The notes under the pieces were generated by a model. It searched no databases and was not told the origin of the DNA. It was given only the letters and a program-made list of their open reading frames with translations. Below, piece by piece: positions 45,066 through 56,661 of a stretch of 64,000 nt of DNA; position 1 is the first letter of the stretch, and each line of letters opens with the position of its first letter. This DNA comes from Isoetes taiwanensis (taxonomy: Eukaryota; Streptophyta; Lycopodiopsida; Isoetales; Isoetaceae). The position numbers and the translations under genes were made by a program. The DNA lies in contig JAJEKV010000538.1 in the NCBI GenBank assembly GCA_021234155.1, positions 90,430-154,429 on the forward strand, given 5' to 3'.

Positions 45066-46270
45066 CAATGCATAGTATAGAAGGAAACTCCACTCCCAAA
45101 TATTTATAGGTGGGCCCTCAATAACTGAGGAGGGGTCTTCGGCTGATGTGAGGATGATATGATGACTACCTTAGTCTTGGCCAAGTTGACGTGCATATTA
45201 GTCATCTAGCAGACTGTATCCAGGGCATAAAGATGGCGTTGCATGTCCACTATATGTAAGCTAGGAGGTCCACATCATTAGCATACGTTAGCTGCATAAT
45301 GATCTGGTGCATAAGATGAGCTCCATCGCCCGCATTGTTAACGAACCAGGTTCCCAACTAATCAATATAGAGCCCAAACAGTCTTGGAGAGAGAGGGCAT
45401 CCCTGGCGGACCTTAACACTGGTATCGAATGGTTGGTTTGCCGACTGCAACCGTCCTGAACATGTCCCATACAGCCTGTACACTACCTTCTGCAAATCTA
45501 TAGGAACTCCCAGCTGTCTCAATCTTGCCCATAGCTTTTCTCGAGGCACTGTGCCAAAGGCCTTGGCAAAGTCCATGAAGCAACAATAGAGATGCTGCCG
45601 GTGGTTCCTGCGGTCCATAACCAAGGTTCGCAACATGAAGATGTGATCAATGGTTGAGCATCGGGGCCTGAATCCTGCCTAGATGAGGGCCGCCACCTCT
45701 GCTCCCTCTGCCCAGCCTGTTAATTGCTATTTGATAATCTCGGATAGCAGTTCTACAAACACCGAACTCACCATGATTGTTCGGTAATTGGCTGGGCAGT
45801 GTAGGGACGCCGGCCTTGTAGATGGAAACCACTCTGCTCGTGGTCCATTGCGGCGGGAAACCTTCCTGTAATGCCCTATTGAACAAGGCCTTGCCCACTT
45901 GAGCAACTATGCCTACATACCGTCCAGGTAGGGCTTTACCATTGACAAGAAGCTGTAACCCTTCTCAACGTCTGTGATTTCCAGCACTGGGCCTTCTTGT
46001 GAGGGTAATGCTGCTTGTACACCCTGTTGCTCCCCATAGTATTGCCCCCACTGCTCGGGAGTGATGTTCCCTATGGGCTGTACGGGCTTTCTGAGCACTC
46101 TTCCCCAGAAGATTCTGGGATAACGGTCCAAGAGATAGAACATTTTCCTTTGATGCGTCGCAATAAGCCTTGTTTTCTTAGCTTTAAGGAAGAGGTGATA
46201 CTGCCTCACTGTGTGTGGGTATAGAGCAGAGTCTGTGATCTGGCGAGGCCAGTGTTTGTGTCCCCGCACT
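45066..46270 (-). pseudogene. LINE reverse transcriptase remnant
   Basis: In order on the minus strand: RIFWGRVLRKPVQPIGNITP (about 46120), a PQW then VVSIYKAG strand (about 45850), CCFMDFAKAFGTVPREKLWA (45585-45526), VRQGCPLSPRLFGLYID, then YANDVDLLA in place of the catalytic Y-A-D-D, MHVNLAKTKVVI, and YKYLGVEF at about 45100. These are the fingers-palm-thumb motifs of non-LTR reverse transcriptases. Stops and frameshifts break it in at least five places, and one catalytic aspartate is asparagine. The endonuclease is absent (5' truncated), and the 3' part is cut off at 45066 by the kinase fragment. Confidence 0.8.
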
Positions 46271-46670
46271 CTAGAAGAAGACGTGTTGAGGATGTTGTCA
46301 GGTTTGGAAATATGGCAATTTGTTAGAAAAGAGCAAGATAGAGAGGGGCAGTGATGACCTAATCATCCTCTAGCTGCTTCTAAACTATAACAATTGTGGC
46401 GATTGTTTCCTATTTTTCCAACATTTCTATAGAAACGAATTTAGTAGAATTGGATGTTGTACCATAAAATTGAGGTTTTTACTGTAAAATGTCCATTAAT
46501 TTGGCGAATTTACTATAATCGGGATGCAATATTATCAAATTTTGGCGATTTTATGAAGTTCTTTAGCGTACGCATCCTAGTAAACCATCGAATCCAGATT
46601 TTAAAAAATGGTAAAATATAGCAACTTTACGAAGTTTCACACCTTAAAGTCATCACTGGAGAGGGGTATG
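46271..46670. other. Non-coding region
   Basis: AT-rich. No gene is recognised. Confidence 0.3.
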
Positions 46671-46880
46671 GCTATTAATTTAGAAGAAGACGAGATGGAG
46701 ACGACTTGGGGCAAGTTATGGCAATATAGACCACTCAACAATTAGTTTAGAAGAAGGTAAGATGGAGACAACTTGAGTCAAGTTATGGCGGTTGGTATAT
46801 ATACTTAGCAAGTAGTTTAGAAGAAGATGAGATGGAGACAACTTGGGGCAGCAGTTGGTATATACCACTCAGCAAAAGTT
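46671..46880. repeat. Three tandem units of about 68 bp
   Basis: TTTAGAAGAAG then GAGATGGAGACRACTTGGGG recurs at about 46678, 46745 and 46814, each followed by a TATRNACCACT/CTTAGCAA variant. Confidence 0.75.
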
Positions 46881-48493
46881 ATTTAGATTGTTCTAGCAAG
46901 TTAATGAGAAAACACTATTGACCATCAACATTCAAATGTTCGCCGGAGCCAAAAGCCGCTACGATAAATTTCTTGTAGCCATAATCCTATCAATGTGCTA
47001 CTATGGTTTCATTATGTATATCTTGCATCAACGTGCTCTGTTTTTCTAAGCTTGGAAAGAACGTTATCCATTGTAAACTAATAAATACCATGAGCACGCA
47101 ATTGTTACCTACACCCATCTTTCACCTCTCATTGCACATAGACCCACTTAACATCAATTCCAATACCCAATTGTCTACTACACTCCAAGTGCAACTGGGT
47201 TGACTACACAATAGATCTGCTACCTTTCCACAAAATCTTAAATCATCATAATTAGCAACTAATACCCTAAACCCTATGCAATCCCAAACCATCTATTACT
47301 CCATTATCTACCCATTCTATTCCAACTTGCACATTCCATTATTCATATTCAAACCAATCTCGACATTTGGCAATGGACACAATTATATTGATAGCTCTTT
47401 ATTTTACCTACAATCTCCATTACATCGGCCCCTGCCCACATTGCCACACACCGTTTCTAATCCGTAATCATCACTTGCCTGGGATTACTGTATTTTTCTG
47501 TATGTTTTTTAAGGTGGAATTTCACCTCCACCAAGATTTCCTTGGCCAGATTTTTTTTTTTTGACAGATTTTCAACTCAAATTACATTTTAACACAGATT
47601 ACATTTCCACTCAGATTACATTGTATACATTAAAACTTCTAGAATTCCATAATTCCAGATTCCATTTCAAGTCGTTAAGGCGACAAAGTCGTTTAACGAC
47701 AAGCTACTAATAGCGGTTCAAAACGCATGAGATGAGCATGCGGGATTCAAAGCTTTATTTTGCGAGATCTGTCACCGCATGTGGATGTTGTTACATCCCC
47801 CCGCAAAATATGGTAAGAACCCAAAGATCCGACATGCATGTATGGCAATAGTCTTCTTGCTATTTCTAAACACCTACATATTTCTCAAACCCTAAACTGT
47901 AAAAATATTTGATTTGTATTAACTCCAGGCGATAAATCTAGCGAAAGAAGACTCCAAGAGATAAATCCAGCAACAAAATCTTCCAAAGAAGACTGTAGGC
48001 GAGAAATCTAGCAAAAAAACTCCTCAAGAAGATTTCAGCAGATGCATGCAGCAAAAAACACTTCAAGTTTAGGAGACGAAGCCTCCAGGCGACGAATCAT
48101 GCAAAAAATCTTGCAAAGAAGACGCTAGGCGACGACTCGGCACCACCTGCATTTACCTAATCCTTCAAAATGCATTGCCAAAGTAGTCTCCAAAGCCCTA
48201 AAATACCTGCGCACACAAACAAAAAAGATCATTAAGGCATGAGAACGTAAGAAAAATTAAAAAACTCGACAAATCCATGCATTACCATGGGAGCCTCCCT
48301 TAGACATTATTCCAGCTCAAAAATGAGCGATGGCGCCGGAGATCGCCATGTTGAAGCTTGGAAACGAGAAACAAGACTTTGGGAAAGAAAAGGATTTTTT
48401 CCACGTCCAGAAATTTGGTTTTTAAGTATACCGCCACGTCATCGCGGAAATTTTTACATAAACGTAATCCCGGCAAGTGATGATTACGTTTGT
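46881..48493. other. Non-coding region with degenerate short repeats
   Basis: No gene is recognised. Between 47925 and 48140 variants of AAATCTAGCAAA and GAAGACTCCAAG alternate as a degenerate short repeat. Confidence 0.35.
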
Positions 48494-48635
48494 TAATTTC
48501 CGGCGGATTCCGCAGAAAAACATTGAGGCGGGCCGCTAGCCGGGCGGCGCGACTCGCCCTTCGTCGCGCGCCTCGGCTAAGCGGGCGCCACCTCATGTTT
48601 TCCGGCGGAATCCCTCCCCGCCGGAAATTATCTAA
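48494..48635. repeat. GC-rich 140-bp hairpin element
   Basis: TTAATTTCCGGCGGATTCCG on the left pairs with CGGCGGAATCC and CGCCGGAAATTA on the right. The loop (48530-48590) is strongly GC-rich (GGCGGCGCGACTCGCC), unlike the surroundings. It resembles a small MITE. Confidence 0.6.
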
Positions 48636-50464
48636 TACTTAACTATTAAGACATTACCTTACTTTGAAGGAACCGCCCTTAGGAGCCCATCAACCCTTAG
48701 AGTCTCAAAGCATTGCCTTCGTCGTAAAAAGGACTTCGAATTTAAAACTTCAAACACTTCTTCTGTAAATGATATTCCAAGACTCATTTGCGAGTAGACA
48801 GACACAGTTAAGTGGCACTGAATCTGTCTGAATCACTCTGGATCTGTCTGATCATTCTGGCTAAGTGTGATGAAGAAGGGCGACACTAGATCTGTCTGAA
48901 TTATCACTGCTATAGATGCCACTGCTCTCTCCTTTAAATCCTGAAGATTGAGAAAAGATTGGAGACGAAAGTACTTGGTGATCACCAAAGGTCACGGTTG
49001 GTTTTGAAATGGGCAGATCTGGAAGAACAGCTCCATAGTTAAGTATCTGGCAGCATTCTTTCATGCTAGGCCTCCGATCTGCATCTGGGTGGCTGCAAAT
49101 CAACCCCAAACACAAAACTACACGCATTTCATCTTGATTATATTCCGAATTAAGTCTGGGATCCGCAACTCCAAGCAAAGCATCCATGGCATGGGCCTGC
49201 CAAACCCAATCCAACAGAAATTGGTATTCTTGGGTCTCTGAAGCAGAACCAAGAACAGATTTTCCACAAGCTATCTCCAGAAGAAGAACCCCAAAACTGT
49301 AGATATCAGACTTCTCGTTCGCTCTGCCCATGTAGGCTAATTCCGGTGCAATGTAACCCCTGGTACCTGCCTGTGTCATGGTCTGTTGTGTTTTATTGTC
49401 TTCCATTAGCTTTGAGAGCCCAAAATCACCTAAACGAGCACAGAATTTACCATCTAGAAGCACATTTGCAGCTTTGATATCTCTGTGCACTATCCTCTGC
49501 TCCCATCCACAGTGCAAGAACAATAATCCCTCTGCTATTCCCTTTACTATTTCATATCTTTGACTCCATGACAACAATCTTTCTCTTGAAAACAGATGTT
49601 GATCCAGACTCCCATTTGGCATGTAATCATAAACCAAAATCAATTTTTCCTGGTCGTAGCACCAACCTCTCAAGCCCACCAGATTCTTGTGCTTTAGGCG
49701 CCCTATTACAGAGAGTTCTGCCAGGAATTGATGTAGTCCTTCTACAGCCATGACCTTAACAGCTACCATGGATCCATCACTCGGCAACATCCCTTTATAA
49801 ACACTTCCATATCCTCCCTTTCCAAGTATCTCGCTCTTGCTAAACCGTTTGGTGGATAGACTTAGATCTGCGTAGCTATATCTTGGAACAGGAATTTCTG
49901 GCATTTGTGGCACATTATCATCATGTTTTTTCCTTATTTGGGCCCTCTTGATGCAGACCAAGCAAGCAATTAAGGCACAGGCAGCAGGTATGGTAATGGC
50001 AAACGCAATGATAAGAGTGCGTCGAGTATTCTTACTGGAATTTGAAGGAATTTGAAGTTGGGCAATATTAAAGCTCCAATAAGAAACTGTATGTAATTCT
50101 CCTGCAGAACCGGTAGTTGCAGACAACCCAACATACATGGAATCATTATTTTTAAACAATGTAAACAGATCTACATGATAAGAAACAATAGCTGCAGAAG
50201 GACGAGAATTGCTTTGTTGGGTGATTCTCAATTCAAGGAGTTGAGTCTGTGCATCATAATCGATCCATGCCCTTTGCTTCCCATCTGTAAGATTTCGATA
50301 GCACGTGTGGTTGACAGAATGCATACTAGTATTCAAATCTATCCCAACATGGAAAGAAGAATGATTACTGGTACACTCAGAACCACAATCTTGTATGTTG
50401 GCGTCTGTGTTATACAGATTAAGGTAAGTATCAAACTCCACTGCAACGAAGGGGTTATCGACAG

Positions 50465-50689
50465 TATTGGATATTAAAGTATTGTAAGCAAGAGATGACT
50501 TGGCAATTTGAGTTTACGTTGATTTAGTTAAACCACCTTTTGCTGATCTCCTTTTGGAACGGAGCTATTTCTGGAATTAGGTATGGCGGTTGCATGTTGC
50601 TTAATGCAGCACCGTCATCTCATGTATAAAGGAGGCACTTTGATAATAGAAGAGCTGCTTTTGTTGTGCAATGCTTTTCGTGTTCTATT
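50465..50689 (+). repeat. 5' LTR
   Basis: 225 bp, identical to 55241-55465. It contains GTATAAAGGAGG at about 50623 as a likely TATA element. Confidence 0.9.
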
Positions 50690-50690
50690 A

Positions 50691-50702
50691 TGGTATCAGA
50701 GC
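50691..50702 (+). promoter_or_regulatory. Primer binding site
   Basis: TGGTATCAGAGC, complementary to the 3' end of plant initiator methionine tRNA, one base after the 5' LTR. Confidence 0.85.
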
Positions 50703-50757
50703 AGGTCGATTACCTTAGTGCTGTGTGAATCGCTGCTACTGCTGTGTGCATAACGAA

Positions 50758-53700
50758 ATGGGCAAGATTGAAAAGCTGTCCCACAGTAATGCATTCTATT
50801 GGTTCATCAAGGTCAGGGGAAAGTTGGCTGAGAAGGGATTATGGCATATAATCTCTGGAGACGAGCCAAGACCAGTGCCCGTCTCACATCCTCAGAAAAG
50901 CCAAGCTCCAACAGCTGCTCAAATAGTGAAAGGAGGAACTTCACTACAGATTGAGAGCAAGGGTGAACTAGTAGCAACAGATGTAGGTCTCAAAGGGAGT
51001 GAGGCTGACAAGCAAGCACTGTTGAAATGGATGCAGCGAGATTGGGAAGCTCGAAACAAGATCATGAAGTATCTTGATGACACTCAAATTGCCCAGGTTG
51101 AAGCTGCAGATAGTGCAAAACATGCATGGGAGCAGCTTGTGCTCACTTACAAGAAGAAGCATTTTTCGCAGCAGGCTAATCTCTATTCTATCATCTTCAC
51201 CACTAAGATGAAAGAATGTGCATCTGCAGAAGAGTTTATCTCCAGAATAAAGGCTGCAGCACTGCAACTTCGAGGCATGGAGAAGGGAATTGATAATGAT
51301 CTGGTAGTTGGGGCCATGTTGCTTGGTTTACCAGCCAGTTATAATAATGTCAAGAATCTTATTGGTTCATGTGAACATGTAGAGCTGGAGTGGGCCTGTC
51401 AACAGATACTAATGGAGGAAACAAACCAACTAGGATCCAAGAAAGGGGGAAACAAAGAAGGGCAAGCACTCTTAGGAAGACAAGACGGTGGAGAAACTAG
51501 GAAGTGCTTTAACTGTGGTAAACATGGACACTTGGCTAAAGACTGCCCAGAGCCTGACAGAAGGAGAAGAAAAACCAAAGCAAATGAGAAGGAGGAAGTA
51601 AAGAAAAAGAAGACTCATGCCCAAAGTCACAAAGCCTCAAAGGCAAGTGACATAGAGGATTCTGATCAAAGCTGCAGCAGTGACTCATTTGTATCCGTGG
51701 CCAGAGCCTTTGTGGCTATCTCACAAAGAAAGCCCTCAGTTAGAAATAAGGTGTCAGGTACTCTTGAAAGCATTTGGTATTATCTGAAACATGTCATATG
51801 TTTGATAAGCACTGTCATACGTTCCATAGTCCTTGCAACTATGGATAGAGCTGAAGCTTGCTGCAGTCCAGAAGTGCTTTCCATGGGTTTGCTTGCTGAA
51901 ATGGGACAAGGAACCTGGTACTTAGACTCAGGTGCCAGTGATCATATGACTGGCAACAAGAAACTGTTCGGTCAATTGGAGCTGCTTGCTGGGAACAAGC
52001 AAGTCAAAATCGGTAAAGGGAAGTTGAATATTCGAGGTGTCGGTGTTGTGGTTCTAAAGCTACCAATAGGAAATGTACAGCTCAAGAACACCTTGTTTGT
52101 GCCGGATCTAGAGGCAAACCTTATTTCTATTTCAAAGATGGATGATGCTGATCTATTTGCTACTTTTGGCAATAGACAATGCGTAGTGAGTGACAAGCAA
52201 CACCATGTACTGGCTAAAGGAGAACGAGATGGAGGCTTGTACAAACTGAGCTGGTACACGAAACAGTCCGCTGCATTAAGTGTTGCCTCAACAAATGAGC
52301 ACCAAATTTGGCACGAGAGACTAGGACATGCAAATTTTCAGTTCTTAAAGAAAATGAGGGAGCAAAAATTTGTGCATGGTCTGCCAAAGATCCAGGCACC
52401 TTCAGGAGTTTGTGAGGGCTGCGTTTTGGGAAAACTCAGCAGAAAGCCATACCACAAAAACAAGGGCACTCGTGCAAATCAACCCCTCGAACTTGTTCAC
52501 ATGGATCTATGGGGTCCAGCTCGTGTCACGTCTATTGGTGGCTCAAGGTACTTTCTGTTGCTCATTGATGATTTTTCCAGGAAAAACTGGGTGTACTTTA
52601 TGGCATTCAAATCAGACTCCTTTGAGTATTTTAAAAAGTGGAAATTGCTGGTTGAAAACTTCACTAACAAGACTGTTAAGACATTAAGAACAGATCAGGG
52701 AGGCGAATTCACAAGTGATGAGTTTTCTGAATTCCTAACGAGCTTTGGCATACGTCATGAGACGTCAGTCGCCCATGAACACCAGCAGAATGGTGTTGTG
52801 GAGCGCAAAAACAGAACCGTGCTTGATTGTGCAAGGTCCATGCTGCTGTCAAAAGGAATTGATCATAAGTTTTGGGCAGAGGCCATTCACACTGCTGTTT
52901 ACATTCTTAATAGGGTTCCCACTAAAGCTCTCCCTGATGGAGTACCGGAAACCATTTGGACTGGTCACAAGCCTACTGTTAAAGACTTCAAAATCTTTGG
53001 GTGCACAGCTTATGCACATGTATCCAAAGAAGAACGGAGGGGAGGCAAAACATCTGCCAGAGCAGTCCCTTGCATGTTTGTAGGATATGGAGACACCACC
53101 AAAGGCTACAAACTATATGTTCCTGCCACAAGGAGAATGATGATTCGAAGAAGTGTTGTTTTTAATGAACAAGACTTTAGCATTGGCCAGCTCCAGAACC
53201 CGCCTGAATTTGATCCATTTGATCAAGGGCCTGCTGAAAACACTGTAGACTCCAGTGGCTCTGACAGCGACAATGAAGTGGACATCTCAAATACTCTAAG
53301 TGATGATCTTCATGTCCCTTCAGAACCAGAATCTGGAGGTGAGGAGGGAGATACTGAAGGGGATGTTGAGGAAGCTGTGTCCTTGGAGCCGAGGAGATCT
53401 TCCAGGCCTAAAAGGCCTACTGAAAGAATGCTGGACTATCTCAACAGCAGGAGTCAAAAGGGAGCAGCATATCTGGCCCTGCATAGTAATGCTTCTGAGG
53501 AAGAACCCAGCTCGTACATGGAGGCCATGAAAAGCTCGGACAAACACTTGTGGCTGCAAGCCATGGAGGAGGAGTACGCATCCCTGATTGACAATCACAC
53601 TTGGGATCTTTGCGATCTGCCAACTGGAAGGCGAGCAATAACTTGTAAGTGGATCTACAAGTTAAAATTTGATGAGAATAATGTGATTACTAGGTACAAA

Positions 53701-54261
53701 GCTCGATTGGTTGCTAGGGGCTGCTCGCAAACTGCAGGTGTTGACTACCATGAAACGTTTGCCCCTGTTGCTCGTCTTACCTCTGTTCGTGTTGTGCTGG
53801 CATTGGCTGCATCTCTTGATTTAGATTTGCAACAAATGGATGTGAAGTCCGCCTTCTTGCATGGGGTCATTGACGAGGAAGTCTATTTGAAGCAACCACC
53901 AGGCTTTGTTAAACCAGACAGTGCTGCCAAGGTTTGCAAACTGAACAAAGCCATATATGGCTTACGACAGTCTCCTAGGCTGTGGTATAAAACCATACAT
54001 GCCTTCTTCACTGCCCAAGGGTTTGAGCGCAGTGATGCAGATTGGAACATCTACTCCAAGCGTGTCGGAGCAGAGATCATAATTGTGGTGCTCTATGTAG
54101 ATGACCTTATCTTGGCATCTAATTCAAAGTTACTCATGGCTCAGACCAAGAACTCCCTCACACAAAGGTTCCATATGACTGATTTGGGGCCTTTGAAGTA
54201 CTTTTTGGGCATGCAAGTTCTCACGAGACAGGCGGAGGCACTATTATTCTCCATCGAATAA
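50758..54261 (+). CDS. Copia gag-pol polyprotein, truncated in the RT/RNase H linker
   Basis: Numbered from the first ATG (50758; the frame is open upstream to 50725). The gag domain with QANLYSIIFTTKMKECASAE lies near residues 140-160 and a zinc knuckle CFNCGKHGHLAKDC at 250. The protease has WYLDSGASDHMTG at about 387. The integrase zinc-binding part has HERLGHANF, then CEGCVLGKL. The integrase core has DLWGP, LRTDQGGEF and QNGVVERKNRT. The reverse transcriptase runs from TCKWIYKLKFDENNVITRYK through MDVKSAFLHG to the catalytic LYVDDLILAS at about 1115. The frame stops at 54261 just after YFLGMQV because of a frameshift. The next frame continues MTNPRGVSTPAVSN. Everything up to RT is intact, so gag, protease, integrase and RT could still be made, but RNase H is broken. 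Confidence 0.85.
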   Translation: MGKIEKLSHSNAFYWFIKVRGKLAEKGLWHIISGDEPRPVPVSHPQKSQAPTAAQIVKGGTSLQIESKGELVATDVGLKGSEADKQALLKWMQRDWEARNKIMKYLDDTQIAQVEAADSAKHAWEQLVLTYKKKHFSQQANLYSIIFTTKMKECASAEEFISRIKAAALQLRGMEKGIDNDLVVGAMLLGLPASYNNVKNLIGSCEHVELEWACQQILMEETNQLGSKKGGNKEGQALLGRQDGGETRKCFNCGKHGHLAKDCPEPDRRRRKTKANEKEEVKKKKTHAQSHKASKASDIEDSDQSCSSDSFVSVARAFVAISQRKPSVRNKVSGTLESIWYYLKHVICLISTVIRSIVLATMDRAEACCSPEVLSMGLLAEMGQGTWYLDSGASDHMTGNKKLFGQLELLAGNKQVKIGKGKLNIRGVGVVVLKLPIGNVQLKNTLFVPDLEANLISISKMDDADLFATFGNRQCVVSDKQHHVLAKGERDGGLYKLSWYTKQSAALSVASTNEHQIWHERLGHANFQFLKKMREQKFVHGLPKIQAPSGVCEGCVLGKLSRKPYHKNKGTRANQPLELVHMDLWGPARVTSIGGSRYFLLLIDDFSRKNWVYFMAFKSDSFEYFKKWKLLVENFTNKTVKTLRTDQGGEFTSDEFSEFLTSFGIRHETSVAHEHQQNGVVERKNRTVLDCARSMLLSKGIDHKFWAEAIHTAVYILNRVPTKALPDGVPETIWTGHKPTVKDFKIFGCTAYAHVSKEERRGGKTSARAVPCMFVGYGDTTKGYKLYVPATRRMMIRRSVVFNEQDFSIGQLQNPPEFDPFDQGPAENTVDSSGSDSDNEVDISNTLSDDLHVPSEPESGGEEGDTEGDVEEAVSLEPRRSSRPKRPTERMLDYLNSRSQKGAAYLALHSNASEEEPSSYMEAMKSSDKHLWLQAMEEEYASLIDNHTWDLCDLPTGRRAITCKWIYKLKFDENNVITRYKARLVARGCSQTAGVDYHETFAPVARLTSVRVVLALAASLDLDLQQMDVKSAFLHGVIDEEVYLKQPPGFVKPDSAAKVCKLNKAIYGLRQSPRLWYKTIHAFFTAQGFERSDADWNIYSKRVGAEIIIVVLYVDDLILASNSKLLMAQTKNSLTQRFHMTDLGPLKYFLGMQVLTRQAEALLFSIE

Positions 54262-55075
54262 AAGGTCGTTCAATCACCGCTTGCTTTCGGCGCAACATGA
54301 CTAATCCTCGGGGGGTAAGTACACCTGCTGTTTCCAATCATTTGACCTTTGATATGTGTCCCAGCACTGCTGAAGAAAAGACTCAAATGCAAGACATCCC
54401 GTATCGAAGTATTGTTGGTTCCCTCATGCACATCATGGTGTGTAGCAGGCCTGATATTGCGGGAAAGTGTTATAAGCGTTAGTCGGGTTCATGGAGAATC
54501 CGGGGTTAGCACATTGGCAGGGTGTGAAAAGGCTCCTTCGCTACCTGCATACCACTTCTAACCTTGGAATTTTGTATCAGAAAACAGATGCCTCTCCTAT
54601 TCTCCAAGGATATGTGGATGCTTGGACGTGAGGGGACACCATACTCGAGAAAATCCAGACCGTGGGCTTCGTTTCAAAGCCGCAGGGGGGAGTAGTGTTG
54701 GAGCAGAAAGCGAGAAAGGCAACCATAGTTAGCTCATGTGAATCGAGTATATGGCAATTTGTGCGGCTTGTAAAGAAGCCATATGGCTAAGGAGGCTCCC
54801 GAAATCCCTTTGGTGCGAGAACAAGCAACCCCTCATGTGCTCATGAATGATAATAAAGGCTGATCGACTTAGTGAAGAATCCTAGTAATTGGTCTAAGGC
54901 CAAACATATTGAGACTCAATATCACTTCACACGCGAGAAGGTGGAACAAGGAAAAATTGCTATACAACATCTAGGTACGCAATTCATGACTGCAGATGCT
55001 CTAACTAAACCTCTGGGCAGGAAAAGACATGCTGAATGTCTTGAAGAAATGGGAATGGTAAAAATATGAGCAGGT
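54262..55075 (+). pseudogene. Copia RNase H region, degenerate
   Basis: The continuation is spread over several frames: CPSTAEEKTQMQDIPYRS and SRPDIA (54355-54465), GYVDADW-like at 54610, ESEYMAICAACKEAIWLRRL-like at about 54735-54795, and KHIETQYHFTREKV to DALTKPLGRKRH (54902-55029). At least five indels or stops are present. The first RNase H aspartate segment is damaged. Confidence 0.75.
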
Positions 55076-55240
55076 ACTAGTCAGTTACAATTCTGAATTT
55101 CTGAGGCATGCTTACAGTCTGTAGGAGATGAAGATTCTGTTTTAGTGTGGCAATTTATTTCTGTTCATGTAGATCAGCACTATGAACTTAGAATTGCAGT
55201 TGTTTTGTTAAGTAATGCTCAAGTCACTCTTGAGGGGGAG

Positions 55241-55465
55241 TATTGGATATTAAAGTATTGTAAGCAAGAGATGACTTGGCAATTTGAGTTTACGTTGATT
55301 TAGTTAAACCACCTTTTGCTGATCTCCTTTTGGAACGGAGCTATTTCTGGAATTAGGTATGGCGGTTGCATGTTGCTTAATGCAGCACCGTCATCTCATG
55401 TATAAAGGAGGCACTTTGATAATAGAAGAGCTGCTTTTGTTGTGCAATGCTTTTCGTGTTCTATT
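55241..55465 (+). repeat. 3' LTR
   Basis: Identical to the 5' LTR over 225 bp. Confidence 0.9.
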
Positions 55466-55849
55466 TAGGCCAAACGATCCGCCTCCGATCGAATGTGTCG
55501 GATCAGATTGGACGAAGAAAGCCATGCCATCGCCAGGGCAAAGACTGGCATTGGTGGTGATAAGAAAGTCGATGACTGTAGAGAAGGATGCTGCAGCGGT
55601 TGCATTCTTAAATCTAAAGGGCTGCTTGTAATAAACCTTGCCTAGACTGTAAGTTGTGTCTTTACCATTCTTGTTGGTTGTAAGATCGACAGAATCGGTG
55701 TTGACAGTTACGTCCCCAAGGCGGACGCAGGAGACATTTGCATCATTGAAGGGATCAAAGGTGAAATTGGCAGAGGCCAAGGAGAGAAAGAAGAGCAGGA
55801 GAATGATAAGATAGGCCATAAAGGAGGGCATTGCTATGCCCAACGGAGC

Positions 55850-56661
55850 AGTTCTTCACTCTGCTGCGCCCCTTCCTCCAACAATCTCGTAAATATCCAT
55901 CCTAGAAGTTTCAAAAGGAGTATTTCATGGAAGTTTCAAAGCATTAATTTTGATGAATAAAAATTTTGTGGAATTTTTATCGCCAGCTTGCCTTGAAATT
56001 TTCTGCGAGCTCAGTCAGCATACCTTTTTCCTCCTATCGGAAAATTTCCTGTAGTTTTCTCACTCAATCGGAAATTATAATTTTGAATTGGATAGTTCCT
56101 GCAAACAAAATTTAGTAACCAATTCCCATTTTCCCAAGAAAAAAAAAAAATTTAAAGTACACTATAATCAATTATTGCCGCTATTCACCAAGTACTCAAA
56201 AATGGCGGTAGGAAATCAAACAATAAGATACAATAACGAGAATAAATTACTGGATGCAAGAAAGCAAGAATTAACATAGAGGAAAGGGAGAAAGTGAGGC
56301 ATAATAAATTATTTGGAAGTAGATGGGCTTATTGGGACCTCAGCACAATAGAGATAACTTACATCACACCACAGATGTGGATTACTTCGAAAAGGATGGG
56401 AACATATATAATCATTATCAGTATTTTCATATTTCAATGGGTTCTAAAAATGCAGTAAATGTTTCCAAGACAAAATACAAAAAGGGGATAAAAAGAATAC
56501 AGAAAAAGGGATTAGCCTTGAGACAGTAATAGGACGATTGATCTTGTACTATAGTTGTGTAGCTTTAAAGTGACGAGTTTTGCTTTTCATGAAGCTTGCT
56601 AGGCGACCTGTGTGCGTCGATAGCTTATAAGCCAAATCCATTTGTCTTAATTTCGTGTCTC
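55850..56661. other. Upstream region of the lectin kinase gene
   Basis: No gene is recognised. Presumably includes the kinase promoter on the minus strand, but no clear TATA box was found. Confidence 0.3.

Larger units (their letters stand above)
50465..55465 (+). mobile_element. Ty1/copia LTR retrotransposon
   Basis: The direct terminal repeats 50465-50689 and 55241-55465 are identical over 225 bases as far as I can read them. TGGTATCAGAGC (50691) right after the 5' LTR is the primer site for initiator-Met tRNA, and TTGAGGGGGAG (55230-55240) is the polypurine tract. The order gag, protease, integrase, reverse transcriptase, RNase H defines copia. It lies in the lectin kinase coding sequence in opposite orientation. 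I see no clear 5-bp target duplication (GACAG on the left, TTAGG/TAGGC on the right), and the LTR starts TATTGG rather than the usual TG. Confidence 0.9.
48861..55831 (-). pseudogene. L-type lectin receptor kinase gene interrupted by a copia element
   Basis: Single-exon gene in two pieces. The N-terminal part (55831-55466) starts MPSFMAYLIILLLFFLSLAS, a signal peptide. The legume-lectin fold follows with FSTVIDFLI and DGMAFFVQSDP, ending GGGSFGL. The C-terminal part (50464-48861) resumes VDNPFVAVEFDTYLN, finishes the lectin domain, and has a membrane segment (LIIAFAITIPAACALIACLV). It then has an intact kinase: GKGGYGSVYKG, VAVKVMA, HRDIKAANVLLD, DFGLSK and GTRGYIAPELAYMGRANEKS. These receptors sense extracellular cues and signal by Ser/Thr phosphorylation. 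Apart from the insertion at 50465-55465 there is no stop or frameshift, so the gene was intact until recently. A shorter product from the downstream half would lack a signal peptide. Confidence 0.85.

Noticed and set aside
50465-55465. 5-bp target duplication for the copia element
   Set aside because: Flanks GACAG and TTAGG/TAGGC do not match; I could not define one and do not claim it.
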